In this document: positions 7,724 through 15,652 of the stretch, piece by piece
How positions within the stretch are numbered: the stretch's first letter is position 1
Layout of the letters: each line of letters opens with the position of its first letter
Source: Actinomycetes bacterium
GTDB lineage: Bacteria > Actinomycetota > Actinomycetes > Actinomycetales > Cellulomonadaceae
Reading direction: 5' to 3'
NCBI GenBank assembly: GCA_023461115.1
Contig: JAEWOA010000209.1
Span: 1 to 26,203, forward strand
Length of the DNA: 26,203 nt
The notes under the pieces: generated by a model
Seen by the model: the letters and a program-made list of their open reading frames with translations, nothing else
The model's database searches: none
Told to the model about the DNA's origin: nothing
Made by a program: the position numbers and the translations under genes

Positions 7724-8046
7724 GCCCGCCCGTCCCCATCCTCGTCGCCGCCAGCACGGCCGCCGCCGCCAGCACGGCCGCCACCGCCAGCGCCGTCGAT
7801 GTCGTCGTTGCCGGCGCCGTCGTCGCCCGGGCTGCCCGTCGCGCGAGCGGCGGCGAGTCGATCCCGCGCGCCGTCGAGCCACTGCTGGCACCGCGCCGCG
7901 AGCGCCTCGCCGCGCTCCCACAGCGCGAGCGACTCCTCCAACGTGGCCGCTCCGCTCTCGAGCCGCGCCACGACCTGCGCCAACTCGTCGCGCGCCGCCT
8001 CGTAGGACAGCGCGGCCACATCCGCATTCACGTCGTCGCCAGTCAT
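7720..8046 (-). CDS. xseB: Exodeoxyribonuclease VII small subunit
   Basis: The 108-residue protein is the small subunit that binds XseA to make exonuclease VII, which degrades single-stranded DNA to oligonucleotides. The core is readable at about 10-58: ALSYEAARDELAQVVARLES then LEESLALWERGEALAARCQ. The C-terminal 40 residues or so are a Gly/Asp/Arg-rich tail, partly made by an 18 bp tandem duplication, and are longer than usual. The start is the ATG at 8046 (MTGDDVNADVAALSYE), which matches the normal family start; a GTG near 8076 or TTG at 8088 would add 10-14 residues. Confidence 0.9.
   Translation of the reverse strand: MTGDDVNADVAALSYEAARDELAQVVARLESGAATLEESLALWERGEALAARCQQWLDGARDRLAAARATGSPGDDGAGNDDIDGAGGGGRAGGGGRAGGDEDGDGRA
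7747..7782. repeat. Perfect 18 bp tandem duplication in the xseB tail
   Basis: The unit GCCGCCAGCACGGCCGCC occurs twice without mismatch, at 7747-7764 and 7765-7782. It adds two in-frame Gly/Ala/Arg-rich hexapeptides to the XseB C-terminus, on the minus strand, as part of a GGGGRA-type tail. Confidence 0.85.
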
Positions 8047-8100
8047 AGCCGGCCCGCCAGCCTCACGCTTCGCCACGCCCCCATCCAACCAGCCCCCCGC

Positions 8101-8175
8101 TCACGAGCGTGCACTCCATCCGCGAGCGTGCACTCCATCCGCGAGCGTGCACTCCAGCGGTGAGCGTGCACTCCA
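8101..8175. repeat. Four tandem copies of a 19 bp repeat between xseA and xseB
   Basis: The core GAGCGTGCACTCCA starts at 8105, 8124, 8143 and 8162, exactly 19 bp apart. The first three intervening bases vary little and the last two copies share CCAGCG after the core. The repeat fills most of the 137 bp between the xseA stop (8184) and the xseB start (8046), where related genomes usually keep the two genes close together. No open frame crosses it convincingly and no other gene is visible in this gap. Confidence 0.88.
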
Positions 8176-8183
8176 GCGCCGCG

Positions 8184-9422
8184 CTACGGCGTCGCGACTT
8201 GAGCGGCGAGCTCGCCGCGGGCCAGGCGCACGCGCAGGGCGTCGCCCGCCGCAACCTCGTCGGGCGCGCGGACGACGAGCCCGTCGTCCCGCTGCACCAC
8301 CGCGTACCCCCGGTCGAGTGTGGCCGCCGGCGAGAGAGCGCGCACCTGCGCCGCGAGCCCTCGCACCTCGGCGGCGTCGTGCTCGAGCAGGTGGTGCAGG
8401 GCGCGACGCGACGAGCCGAGCAGCGCATGGACCCGCTGCTCATGCCCGTCCACCAGCAGCTCCGGACGCACGAGCACGGGCCGTGACCGCCAGTGGTCCA
8501 GCGCCTGCTGCTCGCGCGTGAGCCGCTGCGCCAACGCCGCCCGCGCGCGCAGCCGCGCCTGCGTGATGCGAGCGTGCTCGTCGGCGACGTCGGGGACGAC
8601 TCGTTTCGCGGCGTCCGTGGGCGTCGACGCGCGCAGGTCCGCGACGAGGTCCAGCAGCGGTGAGTCCAGGTGGTGGCCGATCGCGCTGACCAGCGGGGTG
8701 CGGCACGCGGCCGCGGCGCGCACGAGGGTCTCGTTGCTGAACGGCAGCAGGTCCTCGAACGAGCCGCCGCCGCGCGCGACGACGATGACCTCGACTCGCG
8801 GGTCCTTGTCCAGCTCCGCGATCGCCGCGCTCACCTCCGGCACGGCCCGCGCCCCCTGCACGGTCACGCGCCGGATCTCGAACTGCACACCCGGCCAGCG
8901 GTTGCGCGCGTTGGAGACCACGTCATGCTCGGCGTCGCCCTGCTGGGCGCAGACGAGGCCCACGACGCCCGGCAGGAACGGCAGCGGCTTCTTGCGGCGC
9001 TCGTCGAACAGCCCCTCGGCCGCGAGCACACCCTTGAGGTGCTCGATGCGCGCCAGCAGCTCGCCGAGCCCGACGAGCCGCACCTGGTCCGCCGCCAGTG
9101 ACAGCGCGCCCTTCTTGAACTGCCACTGTGGCCGCGCGTGCACGACGAGGTGCGCGCCATCGGCGACCTGGTCGCCGAGGTGCCGGACCGCGTGGGCCGG
9201 GACGGTCACCGAGAGCGACATGTCGGCGTCGGTGTCCCGCAGCGTGAGGAAGAACGTGTTGTTCCAGCGCTTGTAGTTGAGCACCTGGCCCTCGACCCAC
9301 ACGTCCGTCATCTTCGAGATGTAGTCCGCGATCTTGGTCGACAGGTGTCGCACCGGCCAGGGCCGTTCGGGCGTCGTCTCGCGCGCCAGCAGGGGCAGCG
9401 GCAGCCGGTCGTTCGTCGTCAC
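8184..9422 (-). CDS. xseA: Exodeoxyribonuclease VII large subunit
   Basis: The 412-residue catalytic subunit of exonuclease VII begins with an OB fold (VWVEGQVLNYKRWNNTFFLTL), followed by the nuclease domain and a helical C-terminus. Family landmarks are FLPGVVGLVCAQQGDAEHDV, VARGGGSFEDLLPFSNE, ASTPTDAAKRVVPD and the terminal LDRGYAVVQ. At the position usually read as GHE in the family, the sequence here is IGHHLDSPLLDLVADLRAS, a possible substitution of the conserved Glu by His. The start is the GTG at 9422, with AAGGTGG about 7 nt upstream. The open frame continues far upstream without resemblance to the family. It heads the xseA-xseB-kinase transcription unit and diverges from ispH. Confidence 0.93.
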   Translation of the reverse strand: MTTNDRLPLPLLARETTPERPWPVRHLSTKIADYISKMTDVWVEGQVLNYKRWNNTFFLTLRDTDADMSLSVTVPAHAVRHLGDQVADGAHLVVHARPQWQFKKGALSLAADQVRLVGLGELLARIEHLKGVLAAEGLFDERRKKPLPFLPGVVGLVCAQQGDAEHDVVSNARNRWPGVQFEIRRVTVQGARAVPEVSAAIAELDKDPRVEVIVVARGGGSFEDLLPFSNETLVRAAAACRTPLVSAIGHHLDSPLLDLVADLRASTPTDAAKRVVPDVADEHARITQARLRARAALAQRLTREQQALDHWRSRPVLVRPELLVDGHEQRVHALLGSSRRALHHLLEHDAAEVRGLAAQVRALSPAATLDRGYAVVQRDDGLVVRAPDEVAAGDALRVRLARGELAAQVATP

Positions 9423-9550
9423 GCCCCCACCTTGCCTCACCGCCGCCACGCGAGCGCCCACGTCTGCCGCTCGCCCGGGTGTTGCTCCGCTGCGCTCGGC
9501 GCGGTGTTGTGGCGTTCGCGGGCGGGGGCAGGGTGGGCGGGGCGGCGAAC

Positions 9551-9556
9551 TAGACT
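9551..9556 (+). promoter_or_regulatory. -10-like hexamer of ispH
   Basis: TAGACT ends exactly 7 nt before the GTG start of ispH, which predicts a leaderless message. The rest of the 141 bp divergent gap (9423-9563) is GC-rich, and I see no clear -35 box or operator. Confidence 0.55.
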
Positions 9557-9563
9557 GGCCGGC

Positions 9564-10589
9564 GTGACCCTTGGAGACCCGACGCGCAAGCGTGTGCTGC
9601 TGGCCGCGCCCCGCGGGTACTGCGCCGGAGTCGACCGGGCGGTCGTCGCGGTCGAGAAGGCCCTCGAGCACTACGGCGCCCCGGTGTACGTCCGCAAGGA
9701 GATCGTGCACAACAAGTTCGTCGTGGAGTCGCTGGCCGCGCGCGGCGCGATCTTCGTGCACGAGACCGACGAGGTGCCCGAGGGCGCCCGCGTCGTGTTC
9801 TCGGCGCACGGCGTCTCCCCGGCGGTCCACGCCGCCGCGGCGGAGCGCAGCCTCCAGACGATCGATGCGACCTGCCCCTTGGTGACCAAGGTCCACAAGG
9901 AGGCCGTGCGGTTCGCGGCCGACGACTTCGACATCCTGCTGATCGGCCACGACGGGCACGAGGAGGTCGAGGGGACGCAGGGCGAGGCGCCCGAGCGCAT
10001 CCAGGTGGTCAACTCGCCGGACGCGGTCGACGACGTCGTGGTGCGCGATCCCGAGCGCATCGTCTGGATCTCGCAGACCACGCTCTCGGTCGACGAGACG
10101 ATGGAGACGGTCCGCCGCCTGCGTGAGCGGTTCCCCGCGCTGCAGGACCCGCCGAGCGACGACATCTGCTACGCCACCCAGAACCGGCAGGTCGCGGTCA
10201 AGAAGATCGCTCCGGACTGCGACGTGGTCATCACGGTCGGCTCGGCCAACTCGTCGAACTCGGTGCGCCTGGTGGAGGTCGCCCTGGAGGCGGGCGCCGC
10301 GTCGTCGTACCGCATCGACAAGGCGTCGGAGATCGACCCGGCGTGGCTGGAGGGCGCGCGGACGGTCGGCGTGACCTCGGGCGCCTCGGTCCCGGAGATC
10401 CTGGTCCAGGACGTGCTCCGGCTGCTGGCGGAGCACGGCTTCGGTGAGGTGGAGGAGGTCCGCACCGCGACCGAGGACCTCATGTTCTCGCTGCCCCGCG
10501 AGTTGCGCGCCGACCTCAAGGCCGCCGGCACCCCCGCGAGCCGCCCGCGCCGCGAGGGCCGCCGCTCGCTGGACGTCACCCCGGCGTAG
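9564..10589 (+). CDS. ispH: 4-hydroxy-3-methylbut-2-enyl diphosphate reductase
   Basis: The 341-residue IspH (LytB) performs the last step of the MEP isoprenoid pathway, reducing HMBPP to isopentenyl and dimethylallyl diphosphate with an iron-sulfur cluster. The three cluster cysteines are Cys20 (PRGYCAGVDRAV), Cys104 (DATCPLVTKVHKE) and Cys203 (DDICYATQNRQ). The substrate and proton-relay residues are also present: His49, His82, and the GHDGHEEVEGT segment with His133 and Glu135. The Arg/Pro-rich last 20 residues are a normal actinobacterial tail. The GTG at 9564 fits the family start; an upstream extension of the frame overlaps the divergent xseA and is rejected. Its stop is 2 bp from that of convergent rmuC. 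Confidence 0.96.
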   Translation: MTLGDPTRKRVLLAAPRGYCAGVDRAVVAVEKALEHYGAPVYVRKEIVHNKFVVESLAARGAIFVHETDEVPEGARVVFSAHGVSPAVHAAAAERSLQTIDATCPLVTKVHKEAVRFAADDFDILLIGHDGHEEVEGTQGEAPERIQVVNSPDAVDDVVVRDPERIVWISQTTLSVDETMETVRRLRERFPALQDPPSDDICYATQNRQVAVKKIAPDCDVVITVGSANSSNSVRLVEVALEAGAASSYRIDKASEIDPAWLEGARTVGVTSGASVPEILVQDVLRLLAEHGFGEVEEVRTATEDLMFSLPRELRADLKAAGTPASRPRREGRRSLDVTPA

Positions 10590-10591
10590 TC

Positions 10592-11983
10592 CTACGCGCT
10601 CGAGGCGGAGTCCCCGGGGCGCTGGCGTGCGGTCGTCTCACGGCCCAGGGCCTCGGCGTCGCGTGCGGCCCGGCCGTCGAAGCCGTCGATCGCGACGATC
10701 TGCTCGTCGATCGACGCCACCAGCTCGGGCGCGCTCACGGCGGAGAGCTGCGGATCCAGTGGTGGAGGCGTGGGGAGGTCGTCGTCGACCACGTGCAGGT
10801 CCGCGAATCGACGAGCGCTCACCAGGACCCGCGTCTCCAGCGACGACACGGTCTGGTTGTAGGACTGGGCCGCCCTCGACAACGCCGAGCCGAGCTTGGC
10901 CAGGTGCGACCCCATCGTCGCGAGCCGTCCGTGGAGTTGCTTGCCCAGGTCCAGCACGGCCTGCGCGTTGGCAGCCAGCGCCTCCTGCCGCCATGCGTAC
11001 GCCACGGTGCGCAGCAGCGCGAGCAGGGTGGTCGGCGTCGTGATGACGACGTTGCGCTCGGCCGCGTACTCCCACAGCGCGGGGTCGAGCTCGAGCGCGG
11101 CGTGCAGGAACGACTCGGCGGGCACGAACATCACGACGAACTCCGGCGCGGGCGCGAACTGCTCCCAGTACCGCTTGCCGGCGAGCGAGTCCACGTGCGC
11201 GCGCACGTGCCGCGCGTGCGCCGCCATCCGCTCGGCGCGCTCGCGTTCGTCGGCGGCCTGCGTCGCCTCGAGGTACCCGAGGAACGCGACCTTCGCGTCC
11301 ACGACCACCTGCTTGCCGCCCGCGAGCCGCACCACCATGTCGGGGCGGAGCAGGCCGTCGTCGGTGCGCGCCTGGTCCTGCTCGACGAAGTCGACGTGCG
11401 CGAGCATGCCCGCGGCCTCGACCACGCGCCGCAGCTGCAGCTCGCCCCACCGGCCTCGCACCTGCGACGCGCGCAGCGCGGTGACGAGCTGGGCGGTCTC
11501 GCCCCGGACCTGGTCGGCCGCGAGGCGCATGCCCGTGATCTGCTCGCGCAGCGCGGCCTGGCCCTCGGCGCGGGCGCGTTCGGCGACCGAGAGCTGCGCG
11601 CGGACGTCGTCGAGCGTGCGCGTGAGCGGCTCGACCAGGGCCCGGACTGCCTGCTCCCGTTGCGCGAGCTCGCCCACCTGCGCCTGCCGGTCGGCCGCGA
11701 ACCGCTGGGACGCGAGCGCGAGGAACTGCTCGCTGCTGGTCGACAACGCCTCCGCCGCGACGCTGCGGAACTGCTCGGTCAGGCGCACGTTGTCGGCCTG
11801 CGCGGCTGCCAGCCGCTCGGCAGTGGCGGCGCGCTCGGCCTCGAGCTGCGCGGCCGCGCGCGCCGCCGCGACCTCGGCCCGCCGTACGCGCGACTCGCCT
11901 CGTCGGGACGTCCACGCCCACCCGACGACCAGCCCCACCAGCATCGCCGCGGCCACCAGGGCCGCCACCGTCCCACCTGTCAT
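10592..11983 (-). CDS. rmuC: DNA recombination protein RmuC
   Basis: The 463-residue protein has an N-terminal membrane segment (about residues 4-24, VAALVAAAMLVGLVVGWAW), a long Ala/Arg/Glu/Gln coiled coil (about 30-180) and the RmuC nuclease-like domain. That domain includes GRWGELQLRRVVEAAGM, RPDMVVRLAGGKQVVVDAKV, and ITTPTTLLALLRTVAYAWRQE. RmuC limits inversions at short inverted repeats and belongs to the restriction-endonuclease-like fold; the D...DAK residues in PDMVV and VDAKV are the expected site. The ATG at 11983 is preferred because the membrane segment follows directly and a CAGGGT hexamer lies 7 nt upstream; a longer frame begins at 12046. It is transcribed alone. Confidence 0.92.
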   Translation of the reverse strand: MTGGTVAALVAAAMLVGLVVGWAWTSRRGESRVRRAEVAAARAAAQLEAERAATAERLAAAQADNVRLTEQFRSVAAEALSTSSEQFLALASQRFAADRQAQVGELAQREQAVRALVEPLTRTLDDVRAQLSVAERARAEGQAALREQITGMRLAADQVRGETAQLVTALRASQVRGRWGELQLRRVVEAAGMLAHVDFVEQDQARTDDGLLRPDMVVRLAGGKQVVVDAKVAFLGYLEATQAADERERAERMAAHARHVRAHVDSLAGKRYWEQFAPAPEFVVMFVPAESFLHAALELDPALWEYAAERNVVITTPTTLLALLRTVAYAWRQEALAANAQAVLDLGKQLHGRLATMGSHLAKLGSALSRAAQSYNQTVSSLETRVLVSARRFADLHVVDDDLPTPPPLDPQLSAVSAPELVASIDEQIVAIDGFDGRAARDAEALGRETTARQRPGDSASSA

Positions 11984-11990
11984 GCGCCAC

Positions 11991-11996
11991 ACCCTG
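11991..11996 (-). promoter_or_regulatory. -10-like hexamer of rmuC
   Basis: On the minus strand CAGGGT lies 7 nt before the ATG at 11983. It keeps the two most conserved -10 positions (A2, T6). There is no Shine-Dalgarno sequence, so a leaderless start is plausible. Confidence 0.35.
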
Positions 11997-12068
11997 GCAG
12001 CGACCACTGACACGCGCGCCGGCGGGGGCCCGGCGAGCCCGCCCACCCACCGTGTCGGGCCTCACACC

Positions 12069-12074
12069 TATGCT
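12069..12074 (+). promoter_or_regulatory. -10-like hexamer of the ABC exporter operon
   Basis: TATGCT ends 6 nt before the GTG at 12081. This is a good -10 and would give a leaderless or nearly leaderless transcript. Confidence 0.5.
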
Positions 12075-12080
12075 GACGCC

Positions 12081-12926
12081 GTGCCCGAGATCCAGCCGCC
12101 CGCCGAGGCTCCCGAGCCCGCGCCAACGGACAGGCCGACGAGCGCGCTGGCCAGCGCAGATACCGCGCCCGCGGCGATCGAGGCGCGCGGGTTGTGGCGG
12201 CGCTTCGGGGCCAAGGTCGCGGTCGCGGGCATCGACCTGCGCGTGCCCGCCGGCTCGTTCTACGGCCTCGTCGGCCCCAACGGCGCGGGCAAGACGACCA
12301 CGCTCTCGATGGCCACCGGCCTGCTCCAGCCCGACGCCGGCCAGGTGCTGGTGCACGGCCGCGACCTGTGGGCCGATCCGATCGGGGTGAAGGCGCTGCT
12401 CGGCGTGCTCCCCGACGGCGTGCGGCTGTTCGACCGGCTCACGGGCCTGCAGCACATCACGTACTGCGGCCAGCTGCGCGGGCTGGACCGCGAGACGGTC
12501 GCGACGAGGGCCGCGGACCTGCTGGCCGCGATGGACCTGGCGGACGCGGCGCGCACGCTCGTCGTCGACTACTCCGCGGGCATGACGAAGAAGATCGCGC
12601 TCGCGTGCGCGCTGGTGCACGCGCCGCGCGTGCTGGTGCTCGACGAGCCGTTCGAGGCCGTCGACCCGGTCTCGGCCGCGAACATCCGGGACATCCTGCA
12701 CGGTTACGTGCGTGACGGCGGGACAGTCGTCGTCTCGTCGCACGTCATGGACCTGGTCGAGCGCATGTGCACGCACGTCGCGGTGATCGCCGAGGGCCGC
12801 GTGCTTGCGGCCGGCACGGTCGACGAGGTGCGTGGCGACGCCAGCCTCGAGGACCGGTTCGTCGACCTGGTCGGCGGGCGCGTCAACCGGGAAGGGCTCG
12901 CGTGGTTGCGCTCCTCGTCCGACTGA
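12081..12926 (+). CDS. ABC transporter ATPase (ABC-2/exporter type)
   Basis: This 281-residue ATPase pairs with the large membrane protein that follows. A Pro/Ala-rich tail of about 32 residues precedes the nucleotide-binding domain. Walker A is GPNGAGKT (65-72), Walker B VLVLDEP (184-190) and the switch is His221 (SSHVMD). The signature reads YSAGM (164-168) instead of LSGGQ, and the Q-loop position reads LPDG (around Asp112) instead of the usual LPQ. This combination recurs in an actinobacterial group as far as I recall, so it is a subfamily trait rather than decay. The substrate is unknown. Long upstream frames overlap rmuC on the other strand; the GTG at 12081 is supported by the -10 hexamer. 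It overlaps the next gene by 25 bp. Confidence 0.88.
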   Translation: MPEIQPPAEAPEPAPTDRPTSALASADTAPAAIEARGLWRRFGAKVAVAGIDLRVPAGSFYGLVGPNGAGKTTTLSMATGLLQPDAGQVLVHGRDLWADPIGVKALLGVLPDGVRLFDRLTGLQHITYCGQLRGLDRETVATRAADLLAAMDLADAARTLVVDYSAGMTKKIALACALVHAPRVLVLDEPFEAVDPVSAANIRDILHGYVRDGGTVVVSSHVMDLVERMCTHVAVIAEGRVLAAGTVDEVRGDASLEDRFVDLVGGRVNREGLAWLRSSSD

Positions 12927-14473
12927 AGCTCGCGCTCGTCGCGAACGGGCTCAAGCGCAGCGCCTGGCAGGTGGTCGCGCTGGTCCTGGGATCGCTGTAC
13001 GGCGTCCTGATCGTCGGGCTGCTCGCGATCGGGATGGTCGCGGTCTCTTTCGAGGACGCCGCGCTTCGGGGGGCGGTCACCACGCTGGTGGGCGCGCTCC
13101 TGGTGTTCGGGTGGTGGATGGTGCCGCTCGTGGCGTTCGGCGTGGACTCGACGCTCGACTCGGCGAGGTTCGCGGTGTTCGGCATCCCGCGCCGCCAGTT
13201 GCTGGCCGGGCTCGGGGTCGCGGCGCTCGTCGGGGTGCCGGGCGTGCTCACGGTGGTCGCGGCGGTGTCGCTGGTGGTGGCGTGGTGGCGGACTCCCGCC
13301 GCGTTGTTCGTCGCGCTCGTGGGCTCCGTCCTCGGTGTCGCGCTCGCGGTCGTCGGCGGGCGCGCGGTGGCGGAGTCGGCGGGGCCGCTGCTGAGCGGGC
13401 GACGCGCACGCGAGGTCGCGGCGGTCGCTGTCGTGCTCGTGCTCGTCGCGATCGGGCCCGTTGTGAGCCTGCTCGGCGGCGGGACGACGGAGGTCGAGCT
13501 CGGCCCCGACCTCGTCGAACGCGCGAGCCGAGCGTTGGCCTGGACTCCGTGGGGCGCCCCGTTCTCGGCGCCGGCCGCCGCGGCGCAGGGCCAGTGGGCC
13601 GTGGTGCTGGCGCGTTTGGCGATCGGCGGCGCGGCCCTCGCTCTGATGGTGTGGGTGTGGGACCGTGCGATCTCGCGTTCGTTCGTCCGGCCGGCGGGCG
13701 GCGATGGCCCGACGAGCCGCCCGCGCGGGCTCGGCTGGTTCGGCCGGCTGCCCGCGACGCCGCTCGGCGCGATCTGGGCGCGCTGCCTGACCTACTGGAC
13801 GAGGGACCCGCGGTACGGGCAGTCGATCATCATCGCCCCGTTCATGCCGGTGGTGCTGTGGCTGGTGGCGCGCGATGGCGATCTGCTGCTCGCCTCGGGC
13901 CCGCTGGTCGCGTTCCTCCTTGGCTGGGGCCTGTCGGCCGACGTGTCGTACGACGGCACGGCGTTCTGGACGCACCTGTCGGCGCCCATCCGCGGCTCGA
14001 CCGACCGCCTGGGGCGTGTGCTGGGCTCGGCGCTGATCGCGGCGCCGATCGTGGTGGTGGTGACGGTGGTGACGGCAGTCGTCGCGGACGGTGTCCACCA
14101 CCTTCCGGCGCTCCTCGGCGCGTCGGTGGGCGTGCTCCTGACGGCGTGGGGCGGGTCGAGCATCGCGTCCGCGCTCGTCGTGTACCCGGTGCAGCGCGCG
14201 GGCGACAACCCGTTCGCGACGAAGCAGGGGACGTCGGCTGCGGGCATCGTCTCGCAGCTGGCCGGCTGGTCGCTGGTGTTCGCCGCCGCGCTGCCGGAGC
14301 TGGTGCTCGCGGCGCTCGCGGTCGGGGGCGATCTGCCGGCCGCGGGGATCGCGGCCGCGGTGGTCGGCCCGGCGCTCGGCGCGGTCGCGTTGACCGTCGG
14401 CGTGCGCGTGGGCGGCCGGATCCTGGACCAGCGGGGCCCGCTGCTGCAGCAGCGCATGATGTCGTTCACGTAG
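12902..14473 (+). CDS. Large ABC transporter membrane protein (unassigned substrate)
   Basis: The 523-residue protein is very hydrophobic, with roughly 12 membrane segments arranged as two similar halves around a hydrophilic middle (about residues 255-290). It begins VVALLVRLKLALVANGLKR and the first membrane stretch is near residues 22-50 (WQVVALVLGSLYGVLIVGLL). It has no sequence motif I can tie to a substrate. Its start is taken as the GTG at 12902, because GGGAAGGG lies about 7 nt upstream; it therefore overlaps the ATPase gene, which indicates coupling and a joint two-component exporter. This gene pair beside ychF is common in actinobacteria to my knowledge. Efflux of a drug, lipid or peptide are all possible. 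Confidence 0.82.
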   Translation: MVALLVRLKLALVANGLKRSAWQVVALVLGSLYGVLIVGLLAIGMVAVSFEDAALRGAVTTLVGALLVFGWWMVPLVAFGVDSTLDSARFAVFGIPRRQLLAGLGVAALVGVPGVLTVVAAVSLVVAWWRTPAALFVALVGSVLGVALAVVGGRAVAESAGPLLSGRRAREVAAVAVVLVLVAIGPVVSLLGGGTTEVELGPDLVERASRALAWTPWGAPFSAPAAAAQGQWAVVLARLAIGGAALALMVWVWDRAISRSFVRPAGGDGPTSRPRGLGWFGRLPATPLGAIWARCLTYWTRDPRYGQSIIIAPFMPVVLWLVARDGDLLLASGPLVAFLLGWGLSADVSYDGTAFWTHLSAPIRGSTDRLGRVLGSALIAAPIVVVVTVVTAVVADGVHHLPALLGASVGVLLTAWGGSSIASALVVYPVQRAGDNPFATKQGTSAAGIVSQLAGWSLVFAAALPELVLAALAVGGDLPAAGIAAAVVGPALGAVALTVGVRVGGRILDQRGPLLQQRMMSFT

Positions 14474-14504
14474 CGCACGGCGAGGGGGTCCCAGGCCGTC
14501 CCCG

Positions 14505-14510
14505 TAGACT
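14505..14510 (+). promoter_or_regulatory. -10-like hexamer of ychF
   Basis: TAGACT, identical to the ispH hexamer, ends 8 nt before the GTG of ychF. No Shine-Dalgarno sequence lies between, which fits leaderless initiation. Confidence 0.5.
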
Positions 14511-14518
14511 TTGCGCCC

Positions 14519-15595
14519 GTGGCACTCACCATCGGCATCGTCGGCCTGCCCAACGTCGGCAAGTCCACCCTCTTCAACGCGCTGACCCGCGCCCAGGTGC
14601 TCGCGGCGAACTACCCGTTCGCGACGATCGAGCCCAACGTGGGTGTGGTCCCGCTGCCCGACGACCGGCTGCGCGTCCTCGCGGACGTGTTCGGCTCCGA
14701 GCGCATCCTGCCCGCGACTGTCTCGTTCGTGGACATCGCCGGCATCGTCAAGGGCGCGAGCGAGGGCGAGGGCCTGGGCAACAAGTTCCTCGCGAACATC
14801 CGCGAGGCCGACGCGATCTGCCAGGTGACCCGCGCGTTCGCCGACCCGGACGTCGTGCACGTCGCTGGCGCCGTGAGCCCGCGCGACGACATCGAGATCG
14901 TCAACACCGAGCTGATCCTGGCCGACCTCCAGACGCTCGAGAAGGCGATCCCGCGCCTCGAGAAGGAGGTCCGCGCCAAGAAGACCGACGCCGCGGTCCT
15001 CGACGCGGCGCAGCGCGCGCTCAAGGTCCTGGAGGAAGGCCGCACGCTGTTCGCCGCGGGCCTGCACGACGACGAGCACGTCGCCGCGCTCCAGCTCATG
15101 ACGGCCAAGCCGTTCATCTACGTCTTCAACACCGACGACGAGGGCCTGGCCGACGCCGCGATGCAGGACGAGCTGCGCGCGCTCGTCGCCCCCGCCGACG
15201 CGATCTTCCTCGACGCCAAGTTCGAGTCCGAGCTCGTCGAGCTCGAGCCCGACGAGGCCAAGGAGATGCTCGAGGCCAACGGCCAGGAGGAGGCGGGCCT
15301 GGACCAGCTCGCGCGCGTGGGCTTCCACACGCTCGGCCTGCAGACCTACCTCACGGCCGGCCCCAAGGAGGCCCGCGCCTGGACCATCCACCAGGGCTGG
15401 ACCGCCCCGCAGGCCGCGGGCGTGATCCACACGGACTTCCAGAAGGGCTTCATCAAGGCCGAGGTCATCTCGTTCCACGACCTCGTCGAGGCCGGCTCCG
15501 TCGCGGCCGCGCGCTCGGCCGGCAAGGCCCGCATCGAGGGCAAGGACTACGTGATGTCCGACGGCGACGTGGTGGAGTTCCGCTTCAACGTGTAG
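14519..15595 (+). CDS. ychF: Ribosome-associated P-loop ATPase/GTPase YchF (OLA1 family)
   Basis: At 358 residues this is a standard-length YchF. The P-loop is GLPNVGKST (9-17), followed by the FVDIAGIVKGASEGEGLGNKFL switch region (read here as FVDIAGIVKGAS and GEGLGNKFLANI). A coiled-coil insertion follows (about 140-200), and a C-terminal TGS domain contains FQKGFIKAEVIS and MSDGDVVEFRFNV. YchF binds ribosomes and hydrolyses ATP in preference to GTP, and is linked to stress and redox responses. The start is the GTG at 14519, 45 bp after the transporter gene, with its own -10 hexamer. Confidence 0.95.
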   Translation: MALTIGIVGLPNVGKSTLFNALTRAQVLAANYPFATIEPNVGVVPLPDDRLRVLADVFGSERILPATVSFVDIAGIVKGASEGEGLGNKFLANIREADAICQVTRAFADPDVVHVAGAVSPRDDIEIVNTELILADLQTLEKAIPRLEKEVRAKKTDAAVLDAAQRALKVLEEGRTLFAAGLHDDEHVAALQLMTAKPFIYVFNTDDEGLADAAMQDELRALVAPADAIFLDAKFESELVELEPDEAKEMLEANGQEEAGLDQLARVGFHTLGLQTYLTAGPKEARAWTIHQGWTAPQAAGVIHTDFQKGFIKAEVISFHDLVEAGSVAAARSAGKARIEGKDYVMSDGDVVEFRFNV

Positions 15596-15639
15596 GCGAC
15601 CGGACGCTCACCGAGAGTCGAGCAGCGGACAGGTCGTGC

Positions 15640-15645
15640 GAGCAT
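15640..15645 (+). promoter_or_regulatory. Weak -10-like hexamer of the flavoprotein gene
   Basis: GAGCAT ends 7 nt before the GTG at 15653. Only A2 and T6 match the consensus, but the spacing repeats that of neighbouring genes and no ribosome site is present. Confidence 0.3.
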
Positions 15646-15652
15646 CGGTGAC

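Noticed and set aside
8047..8088. Upstream TTG/GTG starts for xseB at 8088 or near 8076
   Set aside because: The 10-14 added residues do not fit the family start and no ribosome site precedes them; the ATG at 8046 gives the usual N-terminus.
8101..8175. CRISPR array
   Set aside because: The four repeats follow each other every 19 bp without room for unique spacers, and no cas genes are present.
12704..15478. A 924-residue minus-strand open frame across the ABC exporter and ychF
   Set aside because: It is a compositional shadow: highly charged low-complexity sequence antisense to genes with clear motifs.
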